A stretch of 47,079 bases of DNA from CAZWUW01 sp964636895 (GTDB lineage: Bacteria > Bacillota > Thermincolia > Thermincolales > CAZWUW01), in the NCBI GenBank assembly GCA_964636895.1, contig CAZWUW010000009.1:1-47079 (forward strand), written 5' to 3'. Below the pieces are notes generated by a model, which was not told the DNA's origin, made no database searches, and saw only the letters and a program-made list of their open reading frames with translations. Made by a program: the position numbers and the translations under genes. How positions within the stretch are numbered: the stretch's first letter is position 1; every line of letters starts with the position of its first letter. Below, piece after piece: positions 42,786 to 47,079 of this stretch.

Positions 42786-44951
42786 TTGCATGAGCTCGTT
42801 AAGGAATGGAAACAATTTATTGAAACAGGGCATTTGCCTGAGCCCATCAACATCCGATCGGTTGTTGCCAGCGCCTGGAACAGGTGCCGCACAAGAGCCA
42901 TTGACCCCCTGGTTTTGCCCAAACGTCTTAAACTTTCACCGTTTGAACTGTCTGAAAGAACAAAAGCTAAACATGAATTATATGAGGTAGCCAGACCGTT
43001 TGTAGAAAAGCTTTTACGCATTATAACAGGGACAGATTTTGTGATTGCTCTGGCAGATGAAGATGGCTACATTCTAGATGTCTTCGGTGATCAGGCGGTA
43101 CTTAAAGAAGTACATAGTCTGGATGTTGTTCCCGGCAGCAATTGGAAAGAAGAAATAAAAGGTAATAATTCCATCGGGACAGTTTTGATTTCCGGGCAAC
43201 CTTTGCAGTTTATAGGCGCCGAGCATTATCTTTTTCCTTTTCATTCCTGGAGCTGTTCCGGTGCCCCGATATATGACCCAGCCGGTAACCTAACAGGCGT
43301 ATTCAATATTTCTGCGCCCAAAATATTAGCACATCCACATACCCTTGGTATGGTAGTGGCCGCAAGTCAAGCAATCGAACATGAACTAAAAATTAATAAA
43401 CAAAAAAAAGAACTGGTAGCAGTTAACCAATATATTTTGGGAAATACACCCCACGCCATTGTTACTATTGATTGTAATGGTATTATTACTTCATTTAGTA
43501 AAAAAGCTGAAAACCTGTTTGGTATAAATGCCTTGGAAGTGATAGGACATCCATTGGCAAATTTAAAACTGGAGAATTGCCTGACTAATGAATCTGAAAA
43601 ATTTGAACGGATTATGTATTCTACTCTTGACACAGGCAGGCAATATAAAAACCTTGAGCGTATTTACAACTTAAATGACAGCATAAAAAAACACTGTAAT
43701 GTAAGTACTTATCCATTACAGGACGATAACAATGAAAGTATTGGTGTAATGGCTGTTATTCGGGAGACTAAAGAGCGCAGAAAATATGAAAAGAATTATC
43801 TGGAATGGAACAAAGAATCATCTTCTTTATCAGTATTAGATAATCTCACAAGATTGTATAATCATAAGTTTTTCCATGAAAAACTGGCCGAAGATATAAC
43901 TAAAGCCGGGCTGCAAAATGGTAAACTTGCCCTATTGATGCTGGATATTGATTATTTTAAACACTATAACGATATGTTAGGTTATCCTACCGGCGACAAA
44001 TTGCTATGTGAATTTTCTTATATTCTTCGACAGAATATAAGAGGTAAAGATATTATTGCCCGATATGGCGGAGAAGAATTTACCATTATCCTAAGAGATG
44101 CCGATAGCAAACTGGCAATGGATATTGCAGAACGGATTCGTAGTGCTATTGAAACATATCCTTTTGAAGGCAGAGAAGTACAGCCAAAAGGTAAATTAAC
44201 GGTTTCTATCGGCGTTTCTTGTTATCCTGGAAATGCAACAAGCAAAGAAGAATTGGTTAAATTTGCCGAAGAAGCACTGCTAAAGTCTAAACACACCAGC
44301 AAAAACAAAGTAGCCCTTTATTTTTCAGTCTTTGATGACCTCAAATCAGAGTTAAATCAATCTGATTTGAACTTGTTAAATACCATTAAAACTTTAATCA
44401 CGGTAATAAATGCCAAGGATAAATATACTTTTGGTCACTCCGAACGGGTGGTCAAGTATTCCGCTGAATTGGCAAAATATCTTGGGATGTCGGATCAACA
44501 AATAAAATATATAAAATATGGCGCATACTTGCATGACATTGGTAAAATTGAGATCAGCCGAGATACTCTGAATAAAATTGGACCTTTAACATGTGATGAA
44601 TGGGATGTTCTCCGTTGTCATCCGCAATGGGGCACAGAAATAGTAAAACCCGTTTCCGCTCTAAAGCAAATTTTACCGCAAATCCTACACCATCACGAGC
44701 GCTATGACGGCAAAGGATATCCGTATAATCTGAAAAGTATTGATATTCCTCTAAACGCCCGCCTGTTGACTATCACCGACAGCTTTGACGCCATGACCAC
44801 CAATCGCCCTTACCAAAAAGCTAAAAGTATTGATGAAGCTGTCAGGGAACTCAAACAGTGTGCCGGTTTACAGTTTGACCCGGAAATGGTGGATGCTTTT
44901 ACTATGGCCATAAAAAACATTAGTTTTGATGCAGAAGAAAAGGTATCATAA
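42786..44951 (+). CDS. GAF-PAS-GGDEF-HD-GYP cyclic-di-GMP signalling protein with an AcoR-like N-terminus
   Basis: About 721 residues from TTG 42786 (AGGGGTGA upstream; TTG 42750 is an alternative without a clear site). The N-terminal 220 residues look like the sensor part of AcoR-type sigma-54 activators (SAWNRCRTRAIDP; NNSIGTVLISGQPLQFIGAE; WSCSGAPIYDPAGNLTGVFN), but no AAA+ domain follows. A PAS domain (ILGNTPHAIVTIDCNGIITS), a GGDEF domain with intact ARYGGEEF and an RxxD I-site (RGKD), and an HD-GYP domain (AYLHDIGKIEI; HHHERYDGKGYP) come next. Both synthesis and hydrolysis of c-di-GMP look possible. Confidence 0.93.
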   Translation: MHELVKEWKQFIETGHLPEPINIRSVVASAWNRCRTRAIDPLVLPKRLKLSPFELSERTKAKHELYEVARPFVEKLLRIITGTDFVIALADEDGYILDVFGDQAVLKEVHSLDVVPGSNWKEEIKGNNSIGTVLISGQPLQFIGAEHYLFPFHSWSCSGAPIYDPAGNLTGVFNISAPKILAHPHTLGMVVAASQAIEHELKINKQKKELVAVNQYILGNTPHAIVTIDCNGIITSFSKKAENLFGINALEVIGHPLANLKLENCLTNESEKFERIMYSTLDTGRQYKNLERIYNLNDSIKKHCNVSTYPLQDDNNESIGVMAVIRETKERRKYEKNYLEWNKESSSLSVLDNLTRLYNHKFFHEKLAEDITKAGLQNGKLALLMLDIDYFKHYNDMLGYPTGDKLLCEFSYILRQNIRGKDIIARYGGEEFTIILRDADSKLAMDIAERIRSAIETYPFEGREVQPKGKLTVSIGVSCYPGNATSKEELVKFAEEALLKSKHTSKNKVALYFSVFDDLKSELNQSDLNLLNTIKTLITVINAKDKYTFGHSERVVKYSAELAKYLGMSDQQIKYIKYGAYLHDIGKIEISRDTLNKIGPLTCDEWDVLRCHPQWGTEIVKPVSALKQILPQILHHHERYDGKGYPYNLKSIDIPLNARLLTITDSFDAMTTNRPYQKAKSIDEAVRELKQCAGLQFDPEMVDAFTMAIKNISFDAEEKVS

Positions 44952-44966
44952 AAAGGAGTGCGGTTC

Positions 44967-45638
44967 TTGCTTAATGTTTTTGTGCTGAAACGGACGATGC
45001 TTGTTTCCGGTATATTATTGTTGCTGTTAACTGGATTGTATTACCTTTGGGGGCATCAGGGAAACTTACTGGCCGGATTTTTTAAAGATGCTGCCACTGA
45101 TGAACCTCATCAGCCTTTATCAGAAATAGTGATTAACCAAAAAATAACTAAGCCCCGTATTATAATTATAAAAAACCAAAAAAAACTTCAATTGTATGAC
45201 GGGGATAGGTTGCTAAAAACCTATGACATAGCATTAGGAACAAACCCTTCGCTTGATGCGAAGCATAAAGCGAAAGATAATCTTACTCCTGAAGGTACAT
45301 ATTATATAGTCGAAAAAACCGCCTTTGGTACACCCAGACGTTTTTTGGGAACGCGCTGGTTCAGCCTTAATTACCCTAATCTAGAAAACGCCAAACATGG
45401 GCTAAAAGAACAACTGATTACAAGCAGAGATTTTTTGGCTATTGAAAAAGCAAATACAGAACGGATCAAACCACCCCAAAAAACACCGCTGGGAGGCATG
45501 ATTGGTATCCACGGCGGCGGGTCACCACTGCTTGGCCAGACCTGGACTAACGGCAGTATTGGGATGTATAACAAGGATATCGAAGAGTTGTTTGAATTTA
45601 TTCCCTTGGGAACGGTAGTAATAATAAAGAAAGGTTAA
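44967..45638 (+). CDS. L,D-transpeptidase (YkuD) homologue with the catalytic Cys replaced by Ser
   Basis: About 223 residues from TTG 44967 (AAAGGAG correctly spaced; GTG 44958 overlaps that site). One N-terminal TM helix (MLVSGILLLLLTGLYYLWG) anchors an external YkuD domain: IIIIKNQKKLQLYDGDRLLKTY, LTPEGTYYI, MIGIHGGG. Where active enzymes have the nucleophile in an HGC or WTxGC motif, this one reads WTNGSIGMYN, so Ser (codon AGT, 45555-45557) replaces Cys. The fold is otherwise complete. It is either inactive, a binding protein, or a Ser variant. It follows the c-di-GMP gene by 15 nt. Confidence 0.9.
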   Translation: MLNVFVLKRTMLVSGILLLLLTGLYYLWGHQGNLLAGFFKDAATDEPHQPLSEIVINQKITKPRIIIIKNQKKLQLYDGDRLLKTYDIALGTNPSLDAKHKAKDNLTPEGTYYIVEKTAFGTPRRFLGTRWFSLNYPNLENAKHGLKEQLITSRDFLAIEKANTERIKPPQKTPLGGMIGIHGGGSPLLGQTWTNGSIGMYNKDIEELFEFIPLGTVVIIKKG

Positions 45639-45672
45639 TGGCTCTGATTTATAAATCAGAGCCATTAACCTT
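45631..45672. terminator. Perfect 21-bp inverted repeat, bidirectional terminator
   Basis: The first 21 bases (45631-45651) are the exact reverse complement of the next 21 (45652-45672) with no spacer. It contains the stop of the transpeptidase gene and is followed by TTTTGTGTTTT. It separates two convergent units. Confidence 0.85.
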
Positions 45673-45679
45673 TTGTGTT

Positions 45680-46839
45680 TTAGCCTGTCGCTATATTTTT
45701 CTTATTCTTCTTCATATATTCAGTCATCTTGGGCGCTAACCTGGGGGCAATTTCCGGCAGCATGACAGGCATTATTTGATCCATTACTTTTGGCAGCATG
45801 GTAGGGAGTTTTTCTTTCATAGCAACAGGCATGTCGGGAATAGCTTTTTCCATTAATTCAATTACCTTTGGCAGCAGCTTGGGCATCATTCCGGGTAACA
45901 ACTTAGGCATTAATGTAGGGATCATTTTTTCCATGGCTGTAAGGGCAGGGGACTGCACCGGTCCGGGCAGAGACTCCATTCCTCTCATCATTGACTGCAT
46001 AGCCCCCGGCATAGCAGCCATGATTTCCGGCATCATATTACTCATCATGTCAACAATCCCGTCAACAGTCATTATTTCCAGGGCTTTTTCAAAAACGCTC
46101 CACATAAATAGGGTAAAATCAGTGCTATTCATTGCTTCATACCCTAATGCTTCGGCAACAACGGCACTAAAATCTAGAACAGGCAGGGGCATACCAGCTT
46201 TTTCGGCTGATACGCGCAGTTGCAGCTGGCAGCAGGGGCAGGTGGCCAACATGGCGTCAGCCTTAATATCAACAGCTTCCTGAACCCGCATAACACCTAA
46301 TTTATTAGCTACCGGTGGATCGCCAATTCTGGTTAATACGCTACCACAACACAAAGCGTCTTCGCGATGATGAGCCATTTCAGCAAAAGTTACTCCCGGC
46401 AGTGCTTTAATAACGTTTCGCGGTGCATCATAAATACCACTATGTCGGCCGATATGACAAGAGTCATGCCAGGTCAGCTTTTTGTTAAGTGGTTTCTTAA
46501 AGCTTAATTTGCCTTCCTGAATTAAGCTTTCAGCTATTTCCGATATATGTGTAAACTTTAAATCATATTCATAACCCAGTTTTTTTGCCCAACCCGGGTA
46601 AGCATGGGCAAACTAGTGGCTGCTCCACGGGGAACCAGCGGGGTTTTTTGGGTTCGCGCCAATCTGACCAGCCTAATTAACTCGTCTGTGTTTTCAGGCT
46701 GTACTACGGCATCAGGTGTCTTCACTACCATTTTTTCCACCGCCGCAGGCAAATTGGCCACATCATGGGCATAAATCATCCGCTCAATTTCATCAAAAGA
46801 TACCCGGTCCCCAAATATTTTTTGGAGTTCTTTATGCAT
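45680..46839 (-). pseudogene. Remnant of an FAD-linked oxidase / CCG iron-sulfur protein joined by a large internal deletion
   Basis: Read on the minus strand from ATG 46839 (AGAAGGGAG upstream), about 76 codons match the N-terminus of a GlcD-like FAD oxidase up to VPRGAATS. The frame then breaks near 46607-46618 and ends at 46558. A second frame, open downstream of a TAG at 46613-46615, continues as the C-terminus of a CCG-type iron-sulfur protein (HAYPGWAKKLGYEYDLK; WHDSCHIGRHSGIYDAPRNVI; EDALCCGSV; LATCPCCQLQLR). Most of the FAD domain and the N-terminal part of the Fe-S part are missing. The C-terminal about 110 residues are unusually Met/Pro-rich (MIPTLMPKLLPGMMPKLLPK). The second part could still be made from an internal ATG (46378), which gives 232 residues. 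Confidence 0.82.
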
Positions 46840-46898
46840 TTGTATGTCTCCCTTCTAATAATATTTATTTCAATAGTGTCTGTTTCCACAACATACCA

Positions 46899-46915
46899 TT
46901 ACCCCCTATGGGTAT
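46899..46915. promoter_or_regulatory. Operator-like inverted repeat, TTACCC-N5-GGGTAT, site 3
   Basis: TTACCC-CCTAT-GGGTAT, one base different from sites 1 and 2 in one arm, lies 8 nt from the -10 box of the promoter at 46924-46952 and 59 nt before the ATG at 46839. Placement over the start of transcription is like that of site 2. Confidence 0.6.
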
Positions 46916-46923
46916 ATATTAGC

Positions 46924-46952
46924 ATTATAAACCCCTTTTTATAATAATGCAA
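46924..46952 (-). promoter_or_regulatory. Promoter for the degraded oxidoreductase unit
   Basis: Minus-strand TTGCAT (46952-46947), 17-nt spacer, TATAAT (46929-46924). Bases 46953-47079 hold no gene that can be supported. Confidence 0.7.
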
Positions 46953-47079
46953 TAGGTGTTTTAGCAGGGATTATATTTGATATAAAGAATTAAATAAGCA
47001 TAAATAATAAATGAGGCCTTTAGATGAATAAGTTAATGCAGATTGAGCCATCGAGTTAATCTTTGAGAGCCATTATGTT

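Overview
The window looks like a chromosomal segment of a strictly anaerobic, endospore-forming Bacillota, most like the Desulfotomaculum/Pelotomaculum group. Three things support this: sporulation genes (a 21-residue SpoVM and SpoVB), a heterodisulfide-reductase-type electron-bifurcation operon, and AGGAGG ribosome sites with many TTG/GTG starts. No transposase, phage gene or CRISPR array is visible. Two tRNA genes (Arg-CCG and Trp-CCA) lie on the minus strand.

Layout. 1-3420: the end of a Clp-type AAA+ unfoldase, a CesT/YbjN-like small protein, a LysR regulator, a membrane protein and a DUF1540-type Cys protein, closed by a terminator. 3541-7150: tRNA-Arg, a NERD-kinase fusion, a methyltransferase and a MazG-like protein. 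7147-12659: pgsA, a small ORF, a disrupted trxB, a two-component pair, an FmdB zinc ribbon, a DUF2680 protein and YjbQ. 12979-17897: a universal stress protein, DinG, psd-pssA and spoVM. 18169-24911: the hdrCBA-flxDCBA operon. 25023-32816: a sensor kinase lacking its His, small membrane proteins, a HEPN-like protein, two TPR proteins, a diguanylate cyclase and a lipoprotein. 32972-36890: queuosine/7-deazaguanine genes queD-queC-DUF366-queE-folE, then a YpmA-like gene and surE. 36882-45638: spoVB, a GNAT, tRNA-Trp, a PHP phosphoesterase, ddl, an SGNH hydrolase, a ComFB-like protein, small proteins, a large GAF-PAS-GGDEF-HD-GYP protein and an L,D-transpeptidase homologue. 45680-46839: a collapsed FAD/Fe-S oxidoreductase gene.

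The main system is 18169-24911. HdrA and the MvhD/FlxD-like subunit are each interrupted by one in-frame TGA exactly where a conserved Cys is expected. Each TGA has a hairpin just downstream that fits a bacterial SECIS. Both are read here as selenoproteins in a soluble NAD(P)H/ferredoxin/disulfide bifurcating complex. AsrA/AsrB-like FlxB and FlxA probably supply NAD(P)H electrons, and HdrBC carries the disulfide site. The hdrA-flxB block has clearly different codon use from hdrC, hdrB and flxA.

A second pattern is three operator-like inverted repeats of one architecture, ATACCC-N5-GGGTAT (one with TTACCC), similar to CsoR/CstR operators. Each sits in front of a unit that is now broken: trxB with its CxxC lost and two stops; a strong promoter leading only to a 20-codon ORF; and an oxidoreductase with a large internal deletion. 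Two further proteins have lost a key catalytic residue (a histidine kinase H to N, an L,D-transpeptidase C to S).
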